From assembly GCA_013399895.1 (NCBI GenBank), contig VXBA01001490.1, positions 162,374 to 226,373 on the forward strand: a stretch of 64,000 nt of DNA, in the 5' to 3' direction. This stretch comes from Serilophus lunatus (taxonomy: Eukaryota > Chordata > Aves > Passeriformes > Eurylaimidae). The translations under genes were made by a program, and so were the position numbers. Below the pieces are notes generated by a model. The model had not been told where the DNA came from and ran no database searches. It was given only the letters and a program-made list of their open reading frames with translations. Of the stretch, positions 52,201 through 63,321 are shown piece after piece (positions within the stretch are counted from its first letter, which is position 1; the number at the start of each line of letters is the position of its first letter).

Positions 52201-53578
52201 TGAGATTTTCAAGTTCAAGACTATGGATCAGATGTTTACTTCATTGAAACCACCCTGAATTTAGAGAAATTGAGGTTAGATGTTACCTGAAAGTAGTAGA
52301 AGGACAAATTTGTACTTTTTATTATAAATCTTTGGAGTCTACAAATTTTACATTTGAGGTGATCTGTTATCATTTATTCTTTTCTTATAGTTCTCTTTGG
52401 TCACTTCCTGCTCTGTGTGGCCAAGAGTAAGAAAAAGGTAGCAATCAAGCTAAAATGGATTATTACTTAAGGCTTTTCTTATTGTAGTGTTAAAAATAAT
52501 TCTAGCAATAAAATTTTAAGAACAGCAGATACCTAAGAAGCTGTCAAATAGCCCTGTTAACTATAATAATTTATCCTATAATTTAATGTAGCCCTGACCC
52601 CTGTCAGAAGTTAATACACCATAAAGAATAGTGTGCAAAATACATGCTTATTAACGAATTGGAGAAATAACGTGCCATTGTTTTTTTGCTATTTCCCATG
52701 AAATATCTTAATATTGGAGTTAGCAGAGCCTCGACAATTTTTGCTTTGTAGTTATGTCTGTCCATATCTTGCTAACTTGTTCTGTGATTAAAAGCTTTGT
52801 AATTTTAATGATGTTATCTGAATTCAATTGTTTGATTCAAGACAAAAATGGAGGAGCTGTACATCATGCACTCTTTAATTTTCTCTATTAATATTTTGCC
52901 AATGAAGTGTCTTAAACTGAAATTCTTTACATATAAATCTAGCTACATATGTATGTATATACTGCTAGTGCTATGTAAAATGCACAATTCCTCAGAGACC
53001 ATGCAGTGGCCTAATTATTCTTTAATCCTGATCATCTCTTCTCATGGCTGACTGGCACAAGGCCCTAAACCCATTGAAGTTGTTCTGGAGTTTTTCTGAA
53101 AAGAGGCAGGGGATGTATGTGAGGCTGAGCATCCAAGTGAAAAGGGTGACTGTTGATTTTGGGATTGTGTTCCCACATATTACCACACCCTGTCTATGAT
53201 TTTCTTTTCTTGCATCTCATGTACTCATTAATTTTTTGGCCCAGATAATGTGCTAAGCTTTAATTACCAGGGGATAGTGTTTCTGCATCCTAGAGAAGCT
53301 TTTTGAAAATACCTGTCTGTATTCTAATACTTCCAACACTAATTCTGAAAGCCACAAATTAAATATATTAAATATTCTTCCTTCTACACTTTATCTGGCT
53401 GCAAGTTGGAATTAGTAATATGTACTAAATCTCTAAAATTTCCTGATGCAGAAGAACTATATCAAAACTGAGGATAAGCTCCTGTAGCTAGACTGGGGCT
53501 GTGCTCTTTAAGTTTTCCATGACACCCTCAAATATGTCCTAAGCTAAGAAGATTCAGTCAATAAGAAAATGTGCCAAG
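49233..53578. other. Non-coding AT-rich stretch
   Basis: No gene, RNA gene or recognisable repeat family seen. All open frames are under 90 codons. Confidence 0.55.
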
Positions 53579-53673
53579 ATGAGTGACAGCTGTGGAAGGG
53601 GTGCGGCTTTAAGAGAGAGTGTCTCCAGAAAAAAGAGACCCACCCAGCGGACAACTTCCTCCTGCTGCTGTAG
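53579..53673 (+). other. Candidate first coding exon (weak)
   Basis: ATG at 53,579 opens a frame of 31 codons plus two bases (starting MSDSCGRGAALRESVS, basic and Ser/Cys-rich). It ends at an AG|GTATGG sequence that fits a splice donor at 53,673/53,674. The frame runs into a stop 18 bases past the donor, as expected for an intron. The block is locally richer in GC and CpG than its flanks. I do not recognise the peptide. It might instead be 5' UTR, an old repeat or chance. Confidence 0.18.
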
Positions 53674-55295
53674 GTATGGTGCTAACAAAGTATGAGATTG
53701 TACTTCTAAGAAAATATATATAAATTATTTCTAGATTAAGCATCTAATAACACTGTAGAGTAGTCACAATGTAAAATGAAATTATTTCTGATACATCTCC
53801 ATTTTTTTTCAAAAAAATTAGGCCTTAAATTTTGTCTTTTAAGTTTCTGATTAAAAAATAAAGGCTTCATTTCAACAATGTATTTATTTATGATATATAG
53901 CTTCAGTTTTCAATAAAATGTTTGGACTTTAAAGCCAACATGATTCTTGGACAAGCCTAACAGTTTCTTTTTTTTTTTTCCCCTACCATGGACATCCCTA
54001 AGTGGTTTGGTTTTTCCAGATCAATGAAAACTAACAAGTTCTCACTGATATTGAATAACTGACTACTTTCTTAACAATGGACTTGATGGGCTAAATTCAG
54101 GGCAATTTGAAAAAGCATTGCTTTGTTTGCTTAAGCATTTGTTAGGATATTTTTGGATGTTTATTTTCCTAGTAATTTTCCAGTAGAAATACTGAGTTGT
54201 TTTACACTCATGTGATTCCTCTGAGGTTTTCTAACTTGACGTGTATACAATGTTCAATTGCAATTGAAGAGTTAACTGTATTGGTGTTTTTAGGCTTGCA
54301 CTGTACACAGGGACTTGACATTTTCACACTAATTAAAACAGACTGCCTCAGACCCTATATCCATGTAACTCATATTTAATTCAGTGGAAGCATTGAGTGT
54401 GCATTGATGGAAGAGTCGGGTCCATACTTGTAGTATTGTGATAATCAGGAAATTATTTATCCAATGATATATTTAATTTACCCATAGCCTAAATATTGAA
54501 ATAACCATGTCTTTGAAGTATTTAATTTAAATTAATTAATCCTATCAAAGAGGGAAGTCTTAAAGACTACTTTCCTTAGTTTGGTATTTGAACATGTATA
54601 CTACCACCACCTCCAGCACACTAATGCTTTTGTTGTGGTTTTTGTTGCGGTTTTTGTTGCTTCCAGGTGTGGCAGAACATTAGGCTGTATTACAATGTGT
54701 CCAGACCATGCTATAATGTCCGAAGAATGTAAATATTGTCTTGTGATCTGTCATGGCTCTAAGACATTTACATGTGACCATTATTCCTTTTATCTAATTG
54801 GCTATGTTAACCTAAACAATCCTTGCACTAACTATAAAGGTACATAAATTTGCAATAAAGACAGACTCCATTTTGGGACTTCATTTGCCCACTGTATAAT
54901 ATTGTACATAGTCTTTCTTTCCTGGGTCCTCTCATCATCAGCACCATGCACACAAGGCCTGTATGTCTTGTGGGTGGCTGTGTCTCAGAGGGTCCCGATA
55001 TCCCATGCCGCCAAATTGACCAGTCCCTGTTTTAAAGGGACCATCACAGCTGCCTACAACCAGGCAATGTGAGTCATACTCATCTGCCCAAGGTATAGGA
55101 ATTTATGGTACATAATTTTTCATGGGTTTCATTTCATATTTATGTGCATATTTACTGGAATCTCATGTAGAAGTGCATCCTTTTCCCTTTAGTTACAGAA
55201 GATCTGAAGCTTTCTGGTGTCTCTGAGGTACTTTTTATTAGTTTTGCAAAATGAACACGAGGTGCTCTGGCAACATCCAGACTTAAGGGTGGATT
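53674..55295. other. Non-coding stretch
   Basis: Only a short imperfect repeat at 54,630-54,661 (three copies of a GGTTTTTGTTGC-like unit). The 88-codon frame at 54,581-54,847 runs through it and is probably chance. Confidence 0.5.
54630..54661. repeat. Short imperfect tandem repeat
   Basis: About three copies of a 12-13-base TTTTTGTTGCGG-like unit. Confidence 0.6.
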
Positions 55296-56105
55296 CACAA
55301 CATGGTATCATTGGATGGTTTGGGTTGGAAAGAAGTTTAAAGGTCATATATTTTAAATCCCCCTGCCGTGGGCAGCAACACCTGGCACTCGACCAAGTTG
55401 CTGAAAGTACAATGGACAGTTCCAGAGATGGGACATCCAAAACGTCTCTGGATACCAGATCTGTTCCAGTGCCTTGCCACCCTCACAGTAAAGATTTTTT
55501 TCCTAAATCTGTTCTACATCTATATTCTTTCAGTTTAAAGCCATTCTCCCTTAGCTATCACTACATGTCCTTTTAAAAAGTCCCTCTCCAGCTCTCCTGT
55601 AAGCCTCCTTTATGTACGGGAAGGGGCTATATGATCTCCCGAGAGCCTTCTTGTCTCCAGTGGGAGCAACTTGAACTCTTTAATAGAAGCCTGTCTTCAT
55701 AGGAGGAGTGCTCCATACCTCTGATTATCTTCTGTACTCATTCCAGCAGGTCCATGTCTTTCTTGGGAGTCCTAGAGCTGAATGCAGGTGGGGTATCATG
55801 AGAACATATTCTCCTTTTAATCCTTTTAATTCTCAGATGGTCCCTAATCTATCCAAGCACTCCAGAGGGTCTCTGGCTTACAGGATGACAACCTCTCCTT
55901 CCCTGCCTGTCATTCCTAAAGAGCCATTTTTCTTTCCATTCCAACACTCCAGTCATAGGAGCCATTCCACCATATCTCTGGGAAGCCAGTAAGATCACAG
56001 CACTGAAGCCATGTGAACATCTCTAACTCCTCCTGCTTATTCCCCTGCAGGTGTTTGCATTGTAGCATCCAAGATGGGCCCCCAATGAAGTCAACTTACA
56101 GGCTG
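55296..56105 (-). mobile_element. CR1 LINE, antisense, endonuclease start joined to 3' end
   Basis: On the minus strand, about 56,040-55,966 reads as the start of the CR1 endonuclease. The plus-strand landmark 'ttccaccatatctctgggaa' is the reverse of the 'ETWW' coding block, and 'ctaactcctcctgctta' lies beside it. About 150 bases further on, the element passes into the standard 3' end (55,800-55,296), with landmarks 'tccagtgccttgccaccctc' and 'ggtttgggttggaaagaag'. The rest of the endonuclease and all reverse transcriptase are missing. The 119-codon plus frame at 55,217-55,576 is antisense to the LINE. Confidence 0.82.
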
Positions 56106-57942
56106 GAGTGACTGGAATTCATAAACTGAAGGTGTTGCCCTCTCAGTAGCCCAAATCACAGATTCATTAGGAATATGTCTTATTACTTCTGGCCCATGGA
56201 AGTATTCCTTTCATTCAGAACCGAGCCATAGGAAGAAGCTTTGTATCCCAAAATATACATTGCTGAGATGCAGTACTCCAGTGTCCAATAGCTGGGATAA
56301 AGCCAATGTATAACGAGTTGCATTTTACTCCTCTGTGAAGCTGGACCATAACCATGCACCTTCATTAGGGTCCATACCCTTACCTCTACAAATAGTCCAT
56401 TCTCCTGAGAACATATCTGGTGCCTATGTGAGGGGAGGAAGCAGACTATTAGGTAATTTTACCTGGCACAATAATGCTTCAATTCAAGCTGATTTTCAAT
56501 GTCTATAAGTACAATTTTTGCCCTTATCAACTGAAGAAAATAAAATCTAAAGAGGAACAAAAGAACCCTCTGCTGACTTCCATTTAAATATAAAAAATTT
56601 AGCAGTTAAATAATCATAGGATGTTACCTCTATTTTGTCCCGAGACTTCTGTGAGCACTCTTAAGTGTAACAGTTGTTTCCTTAAGGTCCATGGAAATGT
56701 TGAACTATGTATCTTAATATAGTTTCTTATATCTTAGTGAAAAGGCAGCTGTAGATGTCATCATGACTATGGACTTTTATAGTGCTATAAAAATTCAGTG
56801 TCATCATAAATTCATGCTGCTGAAAATGTCGACATTTATGGCAACTTCTACAAGGACGTTTTTTAAAATTATATTCAAACTTTATGCAGCACCTTTTATT
56901 TAGTTAAAATGTAAGATTGTAAGCCAAAACATTTACTCTCATTTTAGAACAAAGAGGTTTGGCAAATGGTTTATAAAAAAGGGAGAAAATTAAAACATTT
57001 AGTAAAGCTATCAGACCTCCAGAACACGAGATGCATGAAGGCTGTTTAGGTGAATCCTCAAAATTGAATCAAATAATTAATATTCACATATATTTTCCTT
57101 AACATAGATTGTTTACCATTTGGTCATGTATGTGGTACAGATATAGTAGAACATTGCTTTGAGGGCTCAGCCAATCTTTATGTGATTTACACTGAAAAAT
57201 CCTTATTTCTACCTAGCTTTTAGGACCTGTGAGGTAAGTGAGCTTAATGACTACCACTAAGATTAGGAATTAATGGAAAACTTGGTTCTTGTATCTACTA
57301 CAATTTGAGCTGCAATGCTGAAGTCCTTTTGGAAATCTCTTTACAAATGAACTGCACAGATCCAAAATCATCATAACCTTGCACATTGAAACTTCCAACC
57401 CAGGGACAGTTTCTTGAGAGGCACCTGATCTAGATCTCTTACATTCAGTTAAACTATTGATTTCAGACAGCTGTTCAGTAAGCACAGCACATGGTTCACA
57501 CAAACTAGCCAAAAGACAATGTGACTCAAGTTGGGGAAGGTAAAATGCCTTTTGGGCTTTTTTCTTATTGCAGGAAGTATCAACTAACTTCTCTGAGTTT
57601 CTATCAACTTTTATTGAAGGAGCTTCAGGGACTGATGTACCTCAGAGAACAAAATATACTGAGTATTCCCTCAAAACAATGACATTAGTTTCAGTAGATC
57701 TTTAGGGACTGAGTTTATGGGCTGAGCCCATTCCCGCTGAAAATGGCAATATAGCCCTATTAATTTTCTTGCAGCAATAGCTGCCACTAACACTAAAAAA
57801 GCTGAATCAAAGAATTGAACTTTTATTCTAATGCATAAAGAAGATACAGGAGGAATTTTATGACTCCTATGTTCAGATTTGCCTAATTTTAATATATAGG
57901 TCCTATCTTCTCTAAATTTAATGGAATTTTTACTTATGTATC
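56106..57942. other. Non-coding stretch
   Basis: No gene or repeat recognised. The last five bases before the LTR are GTATC (57,938-57,942), the expected left target-site copy of the provirus. Its partner should lie just beyond the right edge of the window's LTR. Confidence 0.5.
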
Positions 57943-59172
57943 TGTTATGGGTTTGAAATGGGGTTTTCGGGGGGAAGGGAAAATGTTTGGATTGTTTACT
58001 TGTTCACCTATTCATAAACCCAGGTTTTTTTAGAAACAAGAAGGGAAGCAAAAGTCTTAGAGTCAGAGGCGAGGAAAATGGCTGGATTGCGGCTCATGTC
58101 GCTTCTCCACTCATTGCCAGAGGAACGACGGGGCGATGGTGCGATAGCACGGGAATGGAGCACCACTCTGGGAATGGTGAAGCTCTCCCCCTCCTGCTTT
58201 CACTCTCTGCATCCCAGGTAGGGGCCTGGAAGCGGCAGCGGTGGAGCGACACAGAGCCATCTCCCCTCCTCATTCACTATAGCTGCGGCAGGGGACTGAG
58301 AACTTGGCATTGGTAGCCCTGTGTTGTCCAGTGCTGAGCCCAGTTTCCTGTCGTCTCAGGTGTGAGGGACAGCAAAGCCAGGCTCGTCCTGCGGAGTGCG
58401 TGCAACACCAGGTGAGTAGGTTCAGCGACGAGGCACTCTGTTCCTCCCGCAGTGGCTCCTGCCTCATTGCAGCAAGCAGTGGATGGAGATGCGCTATGAG
58501 CGTCGGTGCCGGACCCTGTGTGCCCGTGGTTGGAGGCAGGGATGCAGCTGGCTGGTGGAGTGGTGTGGGCTGTGCGGTCCCAGCGCTGCTGGGCTGCAGC
58601 TGCTCTTGCTGTCCCTGCTTCGGGTTGGAGCGGGGATGCAGGCGCTGCTGGCCCTGCGATGCTGTGAAGGAGCATGGCTCTGGCTGGTGTCCAGGTGGCC
58701 CCGGTCCCCATTGTCTGTGGTGGGTCCCAGCAGCGGTGGGGACTGCTGGTGGGAGTCACGTGCCGAGGCGTAAACTGCCCACCAGCCCTCCCTTGCCGGC
58801 AGTGCCCTGGCAGGGTCCATGTGGGTCCCAGCTGGGACAGGCGGCTGGCAGGAGCTCACCAGGGGTCCCTTGGCCCGCCCAAGGCGGCTGAAGCAGGCGG
58901 TCATGCGGCAGTCACTCCCAATGGCCGTGAGTGGTGCCGCTGCCTGGGGGTCCCTGCGGGTGGCAAGTGCTCCACAGGCAGGGCTGATGATGCCTCCGGG
59001 CCCCACTCATGTGGCATTTTGGCAGGAAACACCATTTTGCCTGGAGCGAAGATCCCAAAACAAAGGTGGAGCCCAATGCTACCAGCCAATCAGAGGACAG
59101 CCTGGCCAGGAAGAAGATGCCAAATTCCCGCAGGACTTCCAGGGCATAAAAAGCCTGAACACGGAAGTCCTC
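57943..59172 (+). mobile_element. 5' LTR (U3 and start of R) of a broken ERV-L-like provirus
   Basis: Starts TGTTATGGGTTTG and aligns with the 3' LTR start TGTTATGAGTTTGG at 60,588 and with the solo LTR at 19,683. The shared 'tgtttggattgttta' and 'gtttttttagaaac' blocks follow. The 58,680-58,830 part matches 20,070-20,210 of the solo LTR. CCAAT is at 59,086 and CATAAAAAG at 59,145. After 'gaagtcctc' at 59,164-59,172 it departs from the 3' LTR (equivalent point 63,816) and pol sequence begins. R is therefore cut near its start, and U5 plus the primer-binding site are gone. Confidence 0.85.
59086..59153 (+). promoter_or_regulatory. LTR core promoter facing the integrase frame
   Basis: CCAAT at 59,086-59,090 and CATAAAAAG at 59,145-59,153. 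A start site 25-30 bases downstream would fall at about 59,172-59,182, exactly on the LTR/pol junction, so a transcript would begin with RNase H-integrase sequence. Confidence 0.65.
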
Positions 59173-60281
59173 AGTTTGCAGAACTGAAAGGTGTGCAACT
59201 GGCTCTGGACATAACAGAGAAAGAGCAATGGCCAAAACTCCTTCTCTACACTGACTCCTGGATGGTTGCCAATGCATTGAGGGGATGGTTGGACCGCTGG
59301 AAGAAGACCAACTGGCAGCATCGGGGCAAATCCATCGGGGCAGCTGACATTTGGAAAGACATTGCAGCAAGAACTGAGAAACTGAATGACAGAGTTCGGC
59401 ACGTGGATGCCCACATTCCAAAAAGCCGGGCCAATGAAGAGAATGCAAAAAACAATCAAGCTGATAGGGCGGCTCAGATAAAAGTGTCACAGGTGGACCT
59501 AGACTGGCAGCACAAAGGGGAGGTATTCCTAGCTAGGTGGGCCCACAAAGCATCAGATCATCAAGGCAGGGATGCCACTTATAGATGGGCATGTGACCGA
59601 GGGGTGGATCTCACCTTAGATGTGATCTCACAGGTGATCCACACGTGCAAAACGTGCGCCAAGCTTAAGCAGGCAAAGAGGATAAAGCCTCTGAGGTATT
59701 GTGGGAGATGGTCGAAGTATAGGTATGGAGAAGCCTGGCAGGTAGACTATATTACCTTGCCACAGACCCGCCCAGGTAAACGCTATGTGCTTACCATGGT
59801 GGAAGCGACCACCGGCTGGCTAGAGACGTACCCTGTCCCACATGCCACGGCCCAGAGCACCATCCTGGGCCTAGAGAGACAGGTATTGTGGCAACATGGT
59901 ACGCCTGACCGAATTGAGTCCGACAACAGGACTCATTTCAAGAACAGCCTGGTTACCAGCTGGGCTAGAGAGCACGGTGTTGAATGGGTCTTCCATATTC
60001 CATACCATGCTTCTGCTGCTGGGAAGGTCGAGAGGTATAATAGGCTTCTGAAAGAGACCTTGAAGGTTTTGGGTGGCGGAACCTTTAGAAATTGGAACCA
60101 GCATCTCGCCAAAGCCACATGGCTAGTAAACACAAGAGGTTCTGTTAACAGAGCTGGAACAGCCCAGGCCGAGTCCCTCCACACCACAGACGGTGATAGA
60201 GTCCCAGTGAAAGGACTGACCTCATATGAAAGGCCTGCTAAGGAAGTCAGTTTGGCTAAACCCTGCCCCAAACAACGATAA
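59173..60281 (+). pseudogene. pol: Retroviral pol remnant: partial RNase H plus integrase
   Basis: This is the open part of a 535-codon frame whose first 166 codons (from 58,674) are only translated LTR. Residue numbers below follow that frame. RNase H: the first catalytic Asp is lost at the junction, while Glu170, Asp194 (in YTDSWMVAN) and Asp264 (in NNQADRAA), with His243/His247, remain. Integrase: zinc-binding His291, His296, Cys325 and Cys328. The catalytic core has Asp358 (WQVDYI), Asp417 (ESDNRTHF) and Glu453 (KVERYN), giving D,D(35)E. Arg419 stands where the family usually has Gly. The C-terminal DNA-binding domain is broken: the frame ends at 60,281 and recognisable pol tail continues in a different frame. 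Integrase normally joins viral cDNA ends to host DNA. This copy lacks gag, protease and reverse transcriptase. The first in-frame ATG after the predicted start site is at 59,262, behind an out-of-frame ATG at 59,228 with a short 8-codon frame. Confidence 0.9.
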
Positions 60282-60587
60282 ACCCATTCATGGGATTATC
60301 TTTGCCCAAGGAGCTGGATGCACTTGGTGGGCAATGTAAGAAGATGGAAAGACCCGTTGTGTACCTCTGGGCGACATCACCCCCGCGTAGGATGTCAGAG
60401 CAGTGCAGCACCCTTCTAATCAGATTCATCCTGTTTGTATATAGTTGTATGTTAAAGCCAGTTCTAAGTGTTAAAATTCATAGTTCCAAATTCAATTCAT
60501 AGTTTTATATTAAGGTTTCCAGTTCTAGGTTTAGTGAACAGTTTTAAGATAAATGAAAAAACCCTCCAGGTTTTAAGGGGAGAATTA
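60282..60587 (+). mobile_element. Pol tail, 3' non-coding region and polypurine tract
   Basis: From 60,283 a frame shifted by one relative to integrase shows the family's C-terminal tail (FAQGAGCTWW) before a stop at 60,337. The following sequence has no env: only about 300 bases separate integrase from the 3' LTR, as in env-less ERV-L elements. The purine run AAGGGGAGAA at 60,575-60,584 lies just before the LTR's TG and is the likely plus-strand primer. Confidence 0.75.
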
Positions 60588-60976
60588 TGTTATGAGTTTG
60601 GAGTGGGGCATTTTGGTGTTTTTTTCAGGGGTTTCAGGGGGAGGGAATGGTGTTTGGGAGGGTGTTTGGATTGTTCACTTGTTTGCCCTGTTCATAAAAC
60701 TGATTTTTTTGGAAACCTGAAGGAAAGACCAAGATTGCAGTGTTGGTCAATCTGCAGAGCTCCCTCTCTGCTTTTGTTCCCTGTGCCCTGGGTCAGGGCC
60801 AGGGAACAGTGGTGTTGACAGTACTCATAGCACACGGAACCGGTGCTCTGGCATGCGCATGCCCGCAGCACTGGGCGAAGGGGGCTCGTGTTCTGCTGCG
60901 GAGTGATGCGGGAACATACCATGATCACTGACGCTGGTGGCATTCCCTTCTCCTTGTGCAGACCCTCTCACCAACG
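60588..60976 (+). mobile_element. 3' LTR of the provirus, first part
   Basis: Begins TGTTATGAGTTTGG after the polypurine tract. It is interrupted at 60,976 by the antisense LTR and resumes at 63,327. Joining across the insertion while keeping one target-site copy gives a sequence around 'ctctcaccaacg' that aligns with the 'ctcactcaccacagttg' region (19,857-19,873) of the solo LTR, so the split is real. Confidence 0.85.
60972..60976 (+). repeat. Target-site copy CAACG (left of antisense LTR)
   Basis: Matches CGACG at 63,322-63,326 at four of five positions. A single later mutation explains the difference. Confidence 0.65.
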
Positions 60977-61308
60977 TGTGGTGGTTTGAACCACTATTTT
61001 TCACTAGGGGCATGCACAACGATGACGAAAAGATTTTGAATAGCAGGTAACAGTTTATTCATCTGGGGCTCAACCAAGGGGAAGAAACAATTTATGGAAA
61101 ACCCAGACTTTACACAAAAATACACCTGGCAAAGTCACGTAGAAAACAAAACCAAACCAAAAAAAACCAGACTGCTTCTCAAAGGCCAGGTGGCTGGCTG
61201 AGAAAAGCAGGGGAAGGTAAAGGGAGCCACCTCTCTCTCTCACTCTCTTTCTCTCTCCCTCTGATGGTATCACTCCCAGGCCTCAAAGTCTCTGCAAAAT
61301 ACAAAAGA

Positions 61309-62020
61309 AGTGAAAAGCGCCCCCCACCCCAGGGGGACTCTCGGGGAAGATTCCACTTGTGACTATGCTGGCTTGGCTCTGGTCGATGAAGGTGGGAAGA
61401 GTCAAGCCATGGTATCTGGAAGTAAGGAGAAGAGGGGCCGTGCTGCTCTCCAGCTTGAAGGAAGCTGAAGAGAGAGAGGACTTCCATGTTCAGCCTTTTT
61501 AAGCCCTCCAAGTCTCGTGTGAATCCCGCTGTCTTCTTCCCAGCTAAGCCATCTTCTGATTGGCCAGCGGTCTAGGCTCCACCTCTCTTCCAGGGTCTTC
61601 ACTCCTGACAAAAGGGCGGTTCCCACTGAAAACTGCATATTTGGAGCTTGGAGGCACCATGTTTACTGGTCGCGCGCCACCCCATGGCACCCTTGGAGTG
61701 GCAACTGCCCCTCCGTGCGGCCACCACCAGCACGGCACCAGTGCAGGACCCCTGCCGCTGTCCCAGGGACCCAACAGGGGAAATCCCTGTGACAGTAGGG
61801 CCATCCATGAGCAGCCGCAGCGCTCACGCTGTCTACTGCGGCTGCTAGGGCATTCCCAAGGCTGCTGCTCTGCACTGCAGGCACTCGCCGCTTGTGGGGA
61901 CCTGCCATGGGTGGCAGGGCCACCCATGGGGGGGCCCGCTGTGGCCAGCACCCACACGGATCCTGGCCAGGGCACCGCCAGTAAGGAACAACCAGCAGGC
62001 CATCCGTGCCGCAGTGTGTA
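61309..62020. repeat. 712-bp block, copy 1
   Basis: Appears identical to 62,022-62,733 by reading, at a constant offset of 713, and the two copies are separated only by an N at 62,021. Likely the end of one contig overlapping the start of the next. Confidence 0.9.
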
Positions 62021-62021
62021 N
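62021..62021. other. Single N between duplicate blocks
   Basis: One unresolved base exactly at the junction of the two identical blocks, as produced when two overlapping contigs are placed side by side with a minimum gap. Confidence 0.9.
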
Positions 62022-62733
62022 AGTGAAAAGCGCCCCCCACCCCAGGGGGACTCTCGGGGAAGATTCCACTTGTGACTATGCTGGCTTGGCTCTGGTCGAT
62101 GAAGGTGGGAAGAGTCAAGCCATGGTATCTGGAAGTAAGGAGAAGAGGGGCCGTGCTGCTCTCCAGCTTGAAGGAAGCTGAAGAGAGAGAGGACTTCCAT
62201 GTTCAGCCTTTTTAAGCCCTCCAAGTCTCGTGTGAATCCCGCTGTCTTCTTCCCAGCTAAGCCATCTTCTGATTGGCCAGCGGTCTAGGCTCCACCTCTC
62301 TTCCAGGGTCTTCACTCCTGACAAAAGGGCGGTTCCCACTGAAAACTGCATATTTGGAGCTTGGAGGCACCATGTTTACTGGTCGCGCGCCACCCCATGG
62401 CACCCTTGGAGTGGCAACTGCCCCTCCGTGCGGCCACCACCAGCACGGCACCAGTGCAGGACCCCTGCCGCTGTCCCAGGGACCCAACAGGGGAAATCCC
62501 TGTGACAGTAGGGCCATCCATGAGCAGCCGCAGCGCTCACGCTGTCTACTGCGGCTGCTAGGGCATTCCCAAGGCTGCTGCTCTGCACTGCAGGCACTCG
62601 CCGCTTGTGGGGACCTGCCATGGGTGGCAGGGCCACCCATGGGGGGGCCCGCTGTGGCCAGCACCCACACGGATCCTGGCCAGGGCACCGCCAGTAAGGA
62701 ACAACCAGCAGGCCATCCGTGCCGCAGTGTGTA
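62022..62733. repeat. 712-bp block, copy 2
   Basis: Second copy of 61,309-62,020. After 62,733 the LTR continues with new sequence ('acccccaccagccactccc') homologous to the U3 of the other LTRs, so only one copy is needed for a complete LTR. Confidence 0.9.
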
Positions 62734-63321
62734 ACCCCCACCAGCCACTCCCATCACTGCTGGAGCCCACCACAGGTAACAGGGACTGGGTCTGCCCACT
62801 GAGAAAAACAGAGAAACAGCTGGAGCATCTCTGTGCGCTTTGTACAACGTCAGCTGGGACCTGGCAGTGCTCCCTGCCTGCACAGGGCCGGAGAGGGCCG
62901 CGGGAGCCCAGCAGAGCCCTGCAGTGCCAGGCTAGGGCTACACTGGTCTAAGCCCAGCCCAGGGGAACTGAGGGGGAACAGATGGGAGCAGCCCCCACAC
63001 TCCCCCAGTCCCAGGAGAGAGCAACCAGAAGCAGTGGCCCTCTGGTCCCTACCCGGCCCGGGGTGGGGAACTGGGGGGGCACCCAGGAGTAGCCACCACC
63101 CTCCTTCGGTCTCAGGACAGAGCAGGCAGAAGCAACGGCTCCCCCTCCTCCCCCTGTGCGAAACTGGGTGGTGGGGGAATGGGGAAAGAGCCACACCACT
63201 CTGTGGACACTACAATCCTGGTCCTTCCTTCTAAAAAAACACGGTTTTAAAACAACAGGGAGCCAGAAAGCAGTTCTAAACACCCTTTCCCTNGACACCT
63301 CCCGAAAACCAAACCCTAACA

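Larger units (their letters stand above)
60977..63321 (-). mobile_element. Antisense LTR nested in the provirus 3' LTR
   Basis: On the minus strand it starts TGTTAGGGTTTGG at 63,321 and ends CCACCACA at 60,977, matching the ends of the 19,683-21,148 LTR. AATAAA reads as TTTATT at 61,054-61,059. The TATA equivalent lies near 61,497-61,505 and the CCAAT equivalent (ATTGG) at 61,559-61,563. Apparent length is 2,345 bp because of the repeated 712-bp block; without it the element is about 1,632 bp, close to the solo LTR's 1,466. No internal retroviral sequence is present, so this is a solo LTR. Long open frames on both strands (up to 226 codons) are by-products of GC content and, in part, of the duplication. 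Confidence 0.88.

Noticed and set aside
55217..55576. 119-codon plus-strand open frame
   Set aside because: Lies mostly antisense to the CR1 3' end and does not correspond to CR1 protein.
58674..59172. N-terminal domain of a 535-residue protein
   Set aside because: This part is homologous to LTR U3 of the solo LTR at 20,070-20,640, not to retroviral protein. Only residues from about 167 onward are pol.
61544..62883. 208- and 226-codon minus-strand open frames that share most of their sequence
   Set aside because: They are products of GC-rich LTR sequence and of the probable false 712-bp duplication.
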